A stretch of DNA of 64,000 nucleotides from Misgurnus anguillicaudatus (Eukaryota > Chordata > Actinopteri > Cypriniformes > Cobitidae): positions 9,292,501-9,356,500 of the forward strand of contig NC_073360.2 of the NCBI RefSeq assembly GCF_027580225.2. The letters are read 5' to 3'. Of the stretch, positions 1-10,249 are shown one piece after another. The notes below the pieces were generated by a model. It had not been told where the DNA came from. It saw nothing but the letters and a program-made list of their open reading frames with translations, and searched no databases. Every line of letters starts with the position of its first letter. Positions within the stretch are counted from its first letter, which is position 1. The position numbers were made by a program, and so were the translations under genes.

Positions 1-54
1 CCCTACGAAACTCCTGGGGTAGCCGCCCTCCGTGAACCTGCTGCGTCCAGTTTG

Positions 55-65
55 GCCGGATTATT
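55..65 (-). other. Self-primer-type primer-binding site
   Basis: Minus-strand AATAATCCGGC lies one base after the LTR end. It is the exact reverse complement of GCCGGATTATT in the same LTR (208-218), which starts 31 bp after the TATA box. The pairing is 11 nt and does not extend on either side, as known for Tf1/sushi retrotransposons. Confidence 0.65.
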
Positions 66-240
66 CTGTCATGACTGGGTAGGAGAGACAGGACGCAAAC
101 GCAAGGTTCCAAAAAAATTACATTTAATAATAAAAACACGAGGGCTGACAAGGTGAATACAGAAACTCAGGAACATGAACACTGGAAACAAACAGGGTAT
201 CGATGACAATAATCCGGCGACAGGTGTGAAACAGACAGCA

Positions 241-249
241 TTATAAATA
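241..249 (-). promoter_or_regulatory. TATA box of the LTR promoter
   Basis: TATTTATAA on the minus strand inside the LTR. The proposed RNA 5' end is the G at 218, 31 bp downstream. Confidence 0.5.
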
Positions 250-384
250 CACAACACTTAACAAGGAACAGGTGTGATGAGGAATCAGTCCGTGAATTGT
301 CATGGTGACGTTATCGGAGACACAAACAAAACATGACACGGACTAGCCGTGACATACAAAACATGACACGGACTAGCCATGACA

Positions 385-813
385 ATTTTAACAGATTTTT
401 TTACAATGTATGGAAAAATTATGTTGGAGGCCCCTCGCACCCTACTAATTTTCAAGATATTGTGAGAAAGTGTCATAAAGTGTTTTGTTTGCTGTTTGAC
501 TTTAAAAACAAACGTTTTTTAACTTGGCTATTTTGATAGTCAACTCCCTACGCGATGCTATCGTGCACATGCATTTAAAGTGTCTAAACAGAGTTAGCAG
601 CGCTCAAGTTTGATCTGTCCAAAAATGACGGTAATACACAGAACAAAGCCAAGGTTATTTTTACAATGCATTACAATCATTTCAAAATACCTGTATTAAG
701 TGCTACACTGTCTTTGCATGCTGGTTTCGCTAAGCAGAAAACAAAGGATGTAATAGCCGCTTTCAGCATCATTTAAAGTCGGTCAGCTGCAGAGTTTTGG
801 ATGTTATTCATCA
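385..813. other. No recognisable gene or repeat
   Basis: AT-rich sequence between the LTR and the Tc1 element. No supported open frame or terminal repeat was seen. Confidence 0.5.
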
Positions 814-815
814 TA

Positions 816-2197
816 CAGTGTTGTTCAAAATAATAGCAGTGCAATGTGACTGGCCAGAATAATCAAGGTTTTTGGTGTATTTTTTGTTGCTACGTGGCGA
901 ACAAGTTACCAGTAGGTTCAGTAGATTCTCAGAAAACAAACAAGACCCAGCATTCATGATATGCACGCTCTTAAGGCTGTGCAATTGGGCAATTAGTTGA
1001 AAGGGGTGTGTTAAAAAAAATAGCAGTGTCTACCTTTGACTGTACAAACTCAAAACTATTTTGTACAAACTTTTTTTTTTTCTGGGATTTAGCAATCCTG
1101 TGAATCACTAAACTAATATTTAGTTGTATGACCACAGTTTTTTAAAACTGCTTGACATCTGTGTGGCATGGAGTCAACCAACTTGTGGCACCTCTCAGCT
1201 GTTATTCCACTCCATGATTGTTTAACAACATTCCACAATTCATTCACATTCCCTGGTATGCGATAAATAGGCCCAACACCATAGTAGGAGAAACATGCCC
1301 ATATCATGATGCTTGCACCTCCATGCTTCACTGTCTTCACTGTGTACTGTGGCTTGAATTCAGAGTTTGGGGGTCGTCTCACAAACTGCCTGTGGCCCTT
1401 GGACCCAAAAAGAACAATTTTACTCTCATCAGTCCACAAAATGTTCCTCCATTTCTCTTTAGGCCAGTTGATGTGTTCTTTGGCAAATTGTAACCTCTTC
1501 TGCACATGCCGTTTTTTTAACAGAGGGACTTTGCGGGGGATTCTTGAAAATAGATTAGCTTCACACAGACGTCTTCTAACTGTCACAGTACTTACAGGTA
1601 ACTCCAGACTGTCTTTGATCATCCTGGAGGTGATCATTGGCTGAGCCTTTGCCATTCTGGTTATTCTTCCATCCATTTTGATGGTTGGCTTCCGTTTTCT
1701 TCCACGTCTCTCTGGTTTTGCTCTCCATTTTAAGGCATTGGAGATCATTTTAGCTGAACAGCCTATCATTTTTTGCACCTCTTTATAGGTTTTCCCCTCT
1801 CCAATCAACTTTTTAATCAAAGTTCGCTGTTCTTCTGAACAATATCTTGAACGACCCATTTTCCTCAGCTTTCAAATGCATGTTTTTACAAGTGTTGGCT
1901 TCATCCTTAAATAGTGGCCACCTGATTCACACCTGTTTCTTCACAAAATTGATGACCTCAGTGATTGAATGCCACACTGCTATTTTTTTGAACACACCCC
2001 TTTCAAATAATTCAACTAATTGCCCAATTGCACAGCCTTAAGAGCGTGCATATCATGAATGCTGGGTCTCATTTGTTTTCTGAGAATCTACTGAACCTAC
2101 TGGTAACTTGTTTGCCACGTAGCAATAAAAAAATATACTAAAAAGCTTGATTATTCTGGTTAGTCACATTGTACTGCTATTATTTTGAACAATACTG
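816..2197 (-). mobile_element. Tc1/mariner element, internally deleted
   Basis: Inverted repeats of about 220 bp: left starts CAGTGTTGTTCAAAATAATA, right is its complement with few mismatches. TA duplications lie at 814-815 and 2198-2199. The arms also contain inner direct-repeat-like copies ending in TAGCAGTG(T). The total is 1.38 kb with one minus-strand transposase reading frame. The size and termini fit fish Tc1-like elements, but the transposase lacks part of its catalytic core, so this copy is non-autonomous. Confidence 0.92.
1113..1859 (-). pseudogene. Tc1-like transposase with in-frame deletion of the catalytic core
   Basis: 248 residues, against roughly 340 for the family. Residues 1-110 hold the paired-type helix-turn-helix DNA-binding region ([20 protein letters not shown]) and a basic GRKRKP linker. 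The DDE domain starts with the first catalytic Asp in ILWTDESK and the [12 protein letters not shown] block. It then jumps directly from [10 protein letters not shown] to [10 protein letters not shown]. The segment that should carry the second Asp (the QDNDPKH-type motif) and the final Glu is missing. The frame stays open across the junction, so the deletion is a multiple of three. The stop lies just inside the left inverted repeat. It cannot catalyse transposition, but its DNA-binding half is intact. Confidence 0.9.
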
Positions 2198-2499
2198 TAT
2201 AAGCTAGGCTTCTGCGACTTCATGTGGCGCTTCAATAACTGATAGGTGGATGACATCAAAGTACTGTCAGAGCGATTCAAGAAATCATACAGAAGAGTCT
2301 GCTTATCAATCATTCTCACGTTAATTTGATATTATCCACCTGCGGTTCTTGCTGTACCGCATAAAGTCAAAATCACCTTATAACTTTGTCTATTGCTGTC
2401 AGTAGTGATTTGTGGACTAGCGCACATGGATTTAGCGGTTATGGAGGCCCCCTTCGAGCCTGAGGCCTTAGGGTTTTGCCTAATCTGCCTGAAAAAATA

Positions 2500-2673
2500 C
2501 TGAAATAATGATTCATTCAATGTACTTAATTTTTAAGATAAGTGGTTGCAATCAATTTATTTAAGCTACATTTAAACCAAAAAGATTAGTAAAATAAAAT
2601 AAAAAACTTTTGTTTAAATTAGGACCACTTACTTTTAAAAATTGAGTAAATTGAATGAATCATTTTTTCAGTG
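2500..2673. repeat. Palindromic MITE
   Basis: Termini ACTGAAATAATGATTCATTC and the complement of ...GAATGAATCATTTTTTCAGT form ~22-bp imperfect inverted repeats, with further complementarity inwards. It is non-coding. Confidence 0.6.
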
Positions 2674-2699
2674 TAGGTAGCACCAGCCCTGAGTGCAAC

Positions 2700-2795
2700 A
2701 AAGGAGACCACATCTCAAAGAGCTAATAATATATAATGAAAAGCATGTTAACCCATTTTGTGTTGTTAATACATTGTTCTCTTTAGTCTTATATT
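2700..2795 (+). repeat. Left half of a split repeat segment (paralogue at 23.7 kb)
   Basis: GGAGACCACATCTCAAAGAG through to CTTATATT closely matches 23701-23800. The continuation of the 23.7-kb copy is found here only at ~7700-7850, so everything between is later insertion. Confidence 0.65.
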
Positions 2796-2860
2796 AAACA
2801 TTTCAAGGGGTAAGAACCATTAGGGATTAAGTGACATTTTGGTTGATATGGAGAGACATA

Positions 2861-2882
2861 CACACACACACACACACACATA
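2861..2882. repeat. (CA)n/(TA)n microsatellite
   Basis: A short run of about ten CA units followed by TA units, bordering the hAT-like element. Confidence 0.9.
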
Positions 2883-3299
2883 TATATTAGCACTGTCAAA
2901 ATTAACGCGTTAATAATGCGTTAACGCACATTCATTTTAACTGCACTAATTTTATTAACACGCGATTAACGCAACACGCAATTTCTGTTTGACCCACAGC
3001 TGGATGAATTGAGATGCAGCAAGTGACCCGCGCTGTTTAGATGAGTCGAAGGTTTTCATATAAATAAGAACATTAAGCTCTCGTCTAGCGAATCCAATGC
3101 TGTAAATTGTCATTAAACATCTAAAATTATCTTTATCTGCACGTTTCCTGAGAGGTGTACCGTCCCAAATCCATAGAAGCGTCTTCTTTCACTTTTTGGT
3201 TTCGTTTTTAAAGCATTCAGAACTTATAGAAAATAGACTGCAGGACTTGCTTGATGTTAAAAAAATTATTTAGAGAGATAAAGTTCGGGTTCTGATTAA

Positions 3300-4122
3300 A
3301 GGGATAGTTCGGCCAGAAACGATATTAAACCCATGATTTACTCACCCCCAAGCTGTCCGAGTTGCATATGTCCATCGTTTTTCAGACAAACACATTTTCG
3401 GATATTTTAGAAAATATTTTAGATCTTTCTGTTGATTAAATGTCATGTTACGGGGTCCAGCAATAGTCCACGACCTTCAAGTCCAAAAAAGTGCGTCCAT
3501 CCTTCACAAATTAAATCCAAACTGCTCCAGGATGATAAACAAAGGTCTTCTGTGGGTAAACCGTGGGGTGTTGTTGTAGAAATTACCATATTTGGAGTGT
3601 TATTAACGTTGTGAACTGCCTTCCGGTAGCGCCGCCATCTTAGAGTGATGCGCATTCAGGATAAGAGCTTACGCAGCGTACAGAGTTTCTCTGCTGCTGC
3701 TCTGTCCCCCCGCCCTCCGAATTTGTCATACGTCACTAAGAAAAGTGCGTACACTACGCTAATACTCTCTCCTGAGTCTGGGATGGCGGTACTACCGGAA
3801 GGTGGTTTGTGGCGTTAATAACATTTTAAATATGGATATTTCTACAACAACACCGCACGGATTACCCACAGAAGACCTTTGTTTATCATCCTGGAGCTGT
3901 TTGGATTTAATTTGTAAAGGATGGACGCACTTTTTTTGGACTTGAAGGTCGTGGACTATTGCTGGACCCCGTAACATTACATTTAATCAACAGAAAAATC
4001 TAAAATATTTTCTAAAATATCCGAAAATGTGTTTGTCTGAAAAACGATGGACATATGCAACTCGGACAGCTTGGGGGTGAGTAAATCATGGGTTTAATAT
4101 CGTTTTTGGCCGAACTATCCCT
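3300..4122. mobile_element. Kolobok-type (TTAA) MITE with long inverted repeats
   Basis: TTAA duplications at 3296-3299 and 4123-4126. Termini AGGGATAGTTCGGCC on both strands continue into ~310-bp inverted repeats (for example CCACGACCTTCAAGTCC left, its complement right). Non-coding, 823 bp. The terminal AGGGATAGTTC resembles the AGGATAATTC end of the autonomous Kolobok at 43290. Confidence 0.85.
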
Positions 4123-4220
4123 TTAATGTTAAAATAGTTATTAAGAGTGACAAGACTCAAAAGCGATGTCTGACGCAGACGTCTGAAGCGCATGCACACA
4201 AACGCGCGAGTGAGCGACCC

Positions 4221-4221
<1 letters not shown>

Positions 4222-4304
<83 letters not shown>
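4222..4304. repeat. (AT)n microsatellite
   Basis: About 40 uninterrupted AT units. Confidence 0.95.
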
Positions 4305-4309
<5 letters not shown>

Positions 4310-4949
4310 TCTTACACAAAATTACAGTTTTAAAAAAATATCTGTTTTGACAAGAATTCACGCAGGTATGACCTATAATCTGTTATATCTGAAGTGAATG
4401 TTTGGTTAACTGTTGAGGAAAAGTATCTGTTGTGTAACATTATATTAAACCCTTCCATATAAAGCAGTCTGTCTCAATGTCAAAATTAAACAATAAAAGA
4501 AAAACATATATTGATATTGTTTTTGCTTTGCGTAAACAGGTATAGTTCTGTCATGCTTTGTCAGATTCCAACAATTGTTCCAATTGTTTTGAAGTTTTTT
4601 AATAGAGAATGTTAAAATATAAATAACACATTTTTGAAAATTTGCTCATCCCAACTCAATTTGCCAGCACAGGTCACAAATGATGCAGCAGCAAACAGAA
4701 ATTGAGAAAGAACAAGGTCTTCTAAAGGAGAAATCATACATAAAACTATGGCTGATGGTTCTGTTGAAAATGTAAACATGCTGTTGTAAACATATATTTG
4801 CATATAGCATATATATTAACCAAATCCATGCTGATTAGAGCATTAACAACTTGAAAAGTGTTACATTTAGGTAAATTTAGAACAGACAAAAATGTGCGAT
4901 TAATCGCGAGTTAACTCATGAAATCATGCGATTAATCTAGATATATATA

Positions 4950-5260
4950 TGTCACAGTGATCCGTGTCATGTTTTGTGTCTGTTCCATATTGTCATCACC
5001 TGGACACTTGTTAATTATCACCTCATTCATTCCACCTGTGTGTCATTAGTCTTTGTGTATTTATACCAGTGTTTGTGTCACACTCATTGCCGGATCATTG
5101 TCTTTGCTACCATGTTTTGTACTCTGTTCCACGTTATCTGTTCCTGTGTTTTACCTACCTGCTGTTATTTTGATTCCCGTTTATTTATTAAATGTTATTT
5201 ATTCAGTCAAACTCTGCACTTGCTTCCTCACTTCACATATCCTGTTATCCAGTCTTGACA
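4950..5260 (+). repeat. 5' LTR
   Basis: 311 bp, TG...CA bounded, with TATTTATA at 5058-5065 and the self-primer sequence GCCGGATCATT at 5089-5099, 31 bp after the TATA start. Confidence 0.85.
5058..5065 (+). promoter_or_regulatory. TATA box of the LTR promoter
   Basis: TATTTATA, 31 bp before the inferred RNA start at 5089. The same motif sits in the right LTR near 6166. Confidence 0.55.
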
Positions 5261-5261
5261 G

Positions 5262-5272
5262 AATGATCCGGC
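5262..5272 (+). other. Self-primer-type primer-binding site
   Basis: AATGATCCGGC begins two bases after the LTR and exactly complements GCCGGATCATT at 5089-5099 (and 6197-6207). No match to the usual TGG-starting tRNA primer sites was seen. An ATG (5263-5265) lies inside the site. Confidence 0.7.
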
Positions 5273-5362
5273 CAGTGAAGGACGCAGTGAGTTTGCGGAG
5301 GGGAGCTTCCAAAAGGATTTTTTTCGAGGGGGAGTAAAGGACGTCGGGATGCGCTGTCCGCA

Positions 5363-6057
5363 GTGTCCCGATGCCTACTGAAGTCAGCGGAGAGCGAACG
5401 TTCGGGTCTCCAGGCTCGGCTCAAGTTAGCGGCAGCCACGCTCGATTCATTCCCCGGGGTGGTTGTCGCAACACATGAGTCGGGTTCTGGGAGGCCCGAG
5501 TCTGTGGTCATGGTTCCTCGGACGGTCGAATCTTCGGGGTTGATTTTTGGGAGGAGCGCCGCCGTGCTCGATGTGGTTCTGGCATCAGCCGCGGCCATGC
5601 ATGATTCATTCCCCGGGATGGTCGCTGCGGTATACGAGGCCGTTACCCCGAGACGGAAGGAGTTCATTCCTGGGCCTGTTGAATCCTCGCCGGTTCCCGT
5701 GAGGGATGAGTCACCTGAGTTGGTTCCTTTATGGGTCGAATCTTCTGAGTCGACACCCAGGATGGTCGAATCTTCTGGGTCGGTTCCTGTGTCGGTAGAA
5801 TTTTCTGTGTTGGTTCCCGCGATGGTTGAACTTTCGGAGTCAGTTCCTGCCATGGTTGAACTTTCAAAGTCGGTTCCCATGATAGTCCACACACCAGAGA
5901 CCGTTCCTGCATTGGCCATGTTGGTGACGTCAAGTTTCGTCCTGTCTCCAGCTTGGCCGAACCCGCCATCGTCTCCTACTCTCCATCCCTCCCCCTATGT
6001 CGCCCTCCCAGACTTTTGCTTTGTGGTGTCTGGAAGCCAATTTTTATGGGGGGGTAA
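5363..6057 (+). other. Repeat-rich open frame in the retrotransposon interior
   Basis: A frame open from 5363 without an early ATG. A separate short frame starts at the ATG in the primer-binding site (MIRPVKDAVSLRRG) and stops after 24 codons. The long frame contains degenerate repeats of a unit reading VESSGSVP or VELSESVP (roughly 5680-5900) in a Ser/Val/Pro-rich background. No known domain is recognised. It may be residual gag-like sequence or simply an open low-complexity repeat. It continues into the right LTR before stopping. Confidence 0.3.
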
Positions 6058-6382
6058 TGTCACGGTGATCCGTGTCATGTTTTATGTCTGTTCCATATTG
6101 TCATCACCTGGACATTTGTTAATTATCACCTCATTCATTCCACCTGTGTGTCATTAGTCTTTGTGTATTTATACCAGTGTTTGTGTCACACTCATTGCCG
6201 GATCATTGTCTTTGCTACTATGTTTTGTACTCTGTTCCACGTTATCTGTTCCTGTGTTTTACCTGCCTGCTGTTATTTCGATTCCCGTGTTTTGTTTCCC
6301 GTTTATTTATTAAATGTTATTTATTCAGTCAAACTCTGCACTTGCGTCCTCACTTCACATATCCTGTTATCCAGTCTTGACA
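6058..6382 (+). repeat. 3' LTR
   Basis: 325 bp. The same as the 5' LTR apart from scattered substitutions and a 14-bp insertion near 6290. Preceded by the polypurine tract. Confidence 0.85.
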
Positions 6383-6394
6383 TATATATATATA

Positions 6395-7687
6395 CACAGT
6401 TAAAAGAAAAAGTATGTGAACCCTTTGGGCTTACTTGGATTTATTCATAAATTGGTCATAAAATGTGTTCTGATCTTCATCTAAGTCACAACAATAGAGA
6501 AACACAGTCTGCTTAAACTAATACCACACAAGCATTATACGTTTTTATTGAACACAACATGTAAACATTCATAGTGCAGGGTGGAATAAGTATGTGAACC
6601 TTTGGGTTTAATAACTGGTTGACCCTCCTTTGGCAGCAATAACCTCAACCTTCTGTTGAAGCCATTCTGTTGTTGATTTACTTCTATGCTTTGGGTCGTT
6701 GTCCTGTTGCATCGTCCATCCTCTGTTAAGCTTCAGTTGGCAGACAGATGGTCTTAAGTTTTCCTGCAAAATGTCTTGATAAACTTTGGAATTAATTTTT
6801 CCATCGATGACAGTAATCCGTCCAGGGCCTGAGGCAGCAAAGCAGCCCCAAACCATGATGGCCCCTCCACCATATTTCACAGTTGGGATGAGGTTTTGAG
6901 GTTGGTGTGCTGTGCCTTTTGTTCTCCACACATAGCGTTGTGTGTTCTTTCCAAGCAACTCAATTTTGCTTTCATCTGTCCACAGAATGTGTTGCCAGTA
7001 GTGCTGTGGAATATCCAGGTGCTCTTTTTGTCAACAAAAATGTTAGCATGTGCCAGAGATTTCTGTAAGTCTTTAGCTGACACTCTAGGATTCTTCTTCA
7101 CATCATTGAGCATTTTGCGCTGTGCTTTTGCAGTCATCTTTACAGGACGACCACGCCTAGGGAGTATAGCAACAGTGCTGAACTTTCTCCATTTGTAGAC
7201 AATCTGTCTTACCGTGGACACATGGACATGAAGGCTTTTAGATATACTTTTGTAGCCCTTTCCAGCTTTATGTAAGTGAACAATTCTTGATCGTAGGTCT
7301 TCTGAGAGATCTGTTGTGCAAGGCATGGTTCACATCAGACAATGCTTCTTCAGAACAACAAACTCAAAACTGGTGTGTGTTTTTTATTGGACAGGGCAGC
7401 TTTAATCAACACATCCAATCTCATCACATTGATTGGACCCCAGGTTGGCTGACTCCTGGCTCCAATTAGCTCTTGGAGAAGTCATTAGCCTAGGATTTCA
7501 CATACTTTTTCCACCCTGCACTATGAATTTACATGTTGTGTTCAATAAAACATTAAAACGTATAATGTTTGTGCGGTATTAGTTTAAGCAGACTGTGTTT
7601 CTCCATTGTTGTGACTTAGATGAAGATCAGAGCATGAAGAAATCCAAGTAAGCCCAAAGGGTTCACATTCCTTTTATTTCAATTGTG
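6395..7687 (-). mobile_element. Second Tc1/mariner family element, broken
   Basis: About 230-bp imperfect inverted repeats: left starts CACAGTTAAAAGAAAAAGTA and the right end is complementary with mismatches. TA precedes the left end (6393-6394); the right TA is not preserved. Each arm repeats the motif GTATGTGAACC(C) at outer and inner positions, the double-repeat arrangement of fish Tc1 elements. It is a different family from 816-2197. Confidence 0.88.
6608..7326 (-). pseudogene. Tc1-like transposase, frameshifted and C-terminally truncated
   Basis: Two overlapping frames make one protein. The upstream frame (7326-6877) starts [20 protein letters not shown] with the helix-turn-helix ([22 protein letters not shown]) and the GRPVK linker. 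The reading frame then shifts within the region encoding the first catalytic Asp, so CGQMKAKLSCL is read where a WTDES-type motif is expected. The second frame (6958-6608) supplies GGGAIMVWGCF and the second Asp in QDNDPKH. It ends at VEVIAAKGGSTSY without reaching the third catalytic acidic residue. The copy is not functional. Confidence 0.88.
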
Positions 7688-7699
7688 GCTCTCACCCCT

Positions 7700-7850
7700 C
7701 AATTTGTGCATTTGTACAGTTACCTCAATTCAAAAACTATGCATTTTACATGTAGTATGCACTTTGTCAGTAAAAAAAATTGTATGTGATGGTGGCACAT
7801 TAAAGAAACTGTTCACCCTGATTTCCTTATCCTGTAGACAGAAGACCAGG
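7700..7850 (+). repeat. Right half of the split repeat segment
   Basis: TTGTGCATTTGTACAGTTAC through GGTGGCACATTAAAGAAACT continues the 2700-2795 segment, judged by the contiguous relative at 23800-24150. It lacks the MITE that interrupts that copy. Confidence 0.6.
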
Positions 7851-7901
7851 GCCCATGTTCATGAAAAATCTTAGCGCATCTTAGTTTCCCCTTAAAATTA
7901 A

Positions 7902-8316
7902 CTCTCTCCCCGCCATTGACGAGTTATCTCGTCAATCTGAATACCGCTATTATCCACCAGGTGGCGCTAATCCGCAACTTTTTAAACCCGGAAGTATTGC
8001 CCTAGGGCAAACAGCTGTAAATCCGTGTATGTTTTAAAGATCGCTCTGCATCTGATCTCTATCAAAAGTCCTTCACAAAAATGGAATTATCTCAGCTTTT
8101 TGCTAAAAATTTGGTGTTTTTGATGAAACCTACACATATTTGAGATGTGATAAAAACAGAACACATGAAGGTAGGATGAAACTGATTTTTTTGTTTGAAA
8201 GCAGAGGGTCTGTTCTTTTAATTCATATATTGTATGTTTATATATTTATAAAGGAGCATTTTCTGAAAGGCATTCAACTTTTGTGAAAATCATGAAAAAT
8301 GCTGGCGGTGAAAGAG
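7902..8316. mobile_element. TTAA-flanked MITE (CCGCCA family), copy 1
   Basis: TTAA at 7898-7901 and 8317-8320. Ends CTCTCTCCCCGCCATTGACG and ...GCTGGCGGTGAAAGAG. Relatives at 25399-25931 and 35142-36210 share ends, TTAA and internal blocks such as TATCCACCAGGTGGCGC. Confidence 0.8.
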
Positions 8317-8438
8317 TTAAGTGGCGGCTGGCAACTAGACCTGTTTGAGTCGTGACTCACTCGGATCTTTCACCCGCATCTTTAAATTAACTCAGGAGTC
8401 GCGAGTCTCTAGTATTATTTACCCGGATCAGTTGAGTC

Positions 8439-9645
8439 TAGGGGTGGAACAATACATGTATTCGTTTCGAACCGAATCGGTACGGGGGTCACGGTTCGGT
8501 GCATGAATTTAAACGGAGAATACACGGTATGAAAATAAAAAACTTGCGTGCAAAATAATTAATGTAATGCAGAACTACTGTTAGATACGCGGGTTCTTTA
8601 TGGACAGCTAATCTGTTGCCCCGCTTTAGCTCTGAAGCTCTGATTGGCGCCGATGCATCCGAGCTCCGCCTATGTATGCGCTCTATCAGAGCCCGTCTAC
8701 ATTCTGGCACTCTGCAGTTTTTTGTCACGTCGACGCTGGTCCAGTCAGTTAGTGAGCAGCGATTGCGAGGATGGCAAGTGGTGTTCCACAAGAGTTAGAC
8801 GCTCTGCCAGCCTCTTTAAGATCGCAAGTTTGGCAAAACTTCAGTTTTCCAGTCAGTTACAATAGTACAGGCGAGAGAGTGGTGGAAAAGATGAGGACTG
8901 TGCGTCGGCGTTGTTCAGCAGTTGTTAGGTATGTGAGTGGAAATACATCTAATCAGGGCTCTCAAGTCTCACGCATTCACCTTGACGCACGCATTTCAGT
9001 CAGTTAAAACGCCACACTTTGTATTTCTCACGCTGAGAAGTAGGAGATAAATTGTCCTGCTATATACAACAGGCATACGCAGGGCAGTTCTGTCGAGTTC
9101 AGCTGCTTTCATTTTTAAGCGTGCTCAACTTTACGCAGCGCCATCAGCGTCAGAGTACCGCGAGAAATCTTGCGGAGGAGGCTGATTTCAAATCGCTCTC
9201 GCGTTACTCTGACGTCATCCACTTGTCGTTTCTTGCAGCGCCTCGTGAAGTCGTACACACCTATTAATTCATCCTACAAGCCTATTTTTTTGTTCTTTAG
9301 TACATTGATATGAAATAAAAATGTAATTTTAAAATGTATTTAGGTAACACTTGCAATAATTTGAACCCATATTTGTATGAAAGATGAGTACAAGATTACT
9401 TAAAGTGGTATACATTTTTGAAATACAAGATAGTATGTTGAATGCATTTCAGTTCATATTCATGACATCTCAAAATAACACTGATAAGGACACCTATGTT
9501 TTTAAGATTAGCTTAAGTACAAAAAAAAATGCCTTCTTCATTTTTGTTTTGCTTTTCCCTCCATTGTACCGAAAGTGAATCGAACCGTGGCGCCTGAACC
9601 GAGGTACGAACCGAACCGGGACTTCTGTGTACCGTTCCACCCCTA
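8439..9645 (+). mobile_element. hAT element with BED-finger remnant
   Basis: Perfect 8-bp duplications GTTGAGTC at 8431-8438 and 9646-9653. Termini TAGGGGTGGAAC and GTTCCACCCCTA. 1.2 kb. An internal stretch (about 8950-9260) beginning CAGGGCTCTCAAGTCTCACG resembles the MITE end at 62.4 kb and may be another insertion. Confidence 0.85.
8771..8960 (+). pseudogene. BED zinc-finger exon remnant of a hAT transposase
   Basis: The translation starts MASGVPQELDALPASLRSQV and then VWQNF...KMRTVRRRCSAVVRYVSGNTSN. This matches the layout of BED fingers in hAT transposases: an aromatic VWxxF start, a CxxC pair, then GNTSN before the His pair. The first Cys of the CxxC pair is replaced by Arg, and the frame is interrupted after GNTSN before the zinc-binding histidines. 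No catalytic domain follows. This is a dead fragment. Confidence 0.65.
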
Positions 9646-10249
9646 GTTGAGTCCTACTACAATTCAATGTAAAACCATAAACAGCACCACCACACACACA
9701 AACCTCTTTCAACATTATTAATGAGACTTCGCTCGCTCTACATATCCACTCGTGACCGGCAGATCTGCGCGAGAACTGAACCGAGATTCTCATTCAGAGC
9801 TGGAAACATTGCAAACTCGAGAGACGACTGACCTCAGATTCTCACTCGGAGCCGGAAACAATGCAGACTCGAGAGACATGTGAACCTGACTCGAGAATCT
9901 CTCACCTCGTAACCGGCTGATCCACGCGAACTGTCTCTCGAATCAGAGCCGGAAACACTGTCGATTCTCAGATCTGCCGGAAACATTGAAGACTCGAGAC
10001 TCTCCGGCTCGGGGGGCTACATAATCAGGACACAGTTTTTTCAATATTTCCTCTATAATATTATGCTATTATTATTAGGCCTATTTTTAAAAAATGGTCG
10101 ACCATACACACCAAACCTAAAACCTTTAAGCATATTATTTTAGAAGTGAAAGGCTTTTGTTGTGGATTTGCTTTTGAGGAGACTTCAGTCGCTCTATAGA
10201 TTCAGTAGCCGGCTGATTCGCGCGGCTAATAACCCGGATCCCTAACTTC

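Larger units (their letters stand above)
1..384 (-). mobile_element. LTR of a self-priming LTR retrotransposon, cut by the window edge
   Basis: On the minus strand an LTR runs from about 354 (TGTCACGGC) to 67 (...CATGACA). The first 66 bases of the window are the start of its internal region. The LTR has the same architecture as the complete element at 4950-6382, with similar sequence at both ends (TGTCACGG..., ...TGACA) and the same AATCCGGCC block after it. A 30-bp tandem duplication (331-360 and 361-384) makes the outer LTR edge ambiguous: 354 or 384. The partner LTR and any target duplication lie outside the window, so completeness cannot be judged. No gag or reverse transcriptase motif is visible in the short internal part. 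Confidence 0.75.
2888..4945. mobile_element. hAT-like non-autonomous element with a TTAA MITE inside
   Basis: The left end carries AATTAACGCGTTAATAATGC and the right end GCGATTAATCGCGAGTTAAC, the AT-rich 'GCGATTAA' terminal style also seen at 15283-16972. The outer termini are blurred by AT microsatellite at the right end, so no target duplication can be read. It holds the MITE at 3300-4122 and an AT microsatellite. No transposase frame is present. Confidence 0.45.
4950..6382 (+). mobile_element. Complete small non-autonomous LTR retrotransposon
   Basis: Direct LTRs at 4950-5260 and 6058-6382 (TGTCAC...TTGACA). They differ by about eight substitutions and one 14-bp insertion in the right copy. 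The 797-bp interior has a self-primer-type binding site at its start and a polypurine run (seven G) at 6048-6054 just before the right LTR. The flanks are AT microsatellite, so the target duplication cannot be resolved. No gag zinc knuckle, protease, reverse transcriptase or integrase motif occurs. It must rely on an autonomous Ty3-type relative. Confidence 0.85.

Noticed and set aside
1218..1644. Plus-strand open frames in the first Tc1 element
   Set aside because: Antisense shadows of the transposase frame with no domain features.
4086..4361. Open frame of alternating Tyr-Ile
   Set aside because: A translation of the (AT)n microsatellite. The same applies to frames across 20232-20648 and 23030-23269.
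5245..5919. Minus-strand Asp/Ser/Thr-rich repeat protein
   Set aside because: Antisense reading of the VESSGSVP-type repeats inside the LTR element. It runs into the LTR and lacks independent support.
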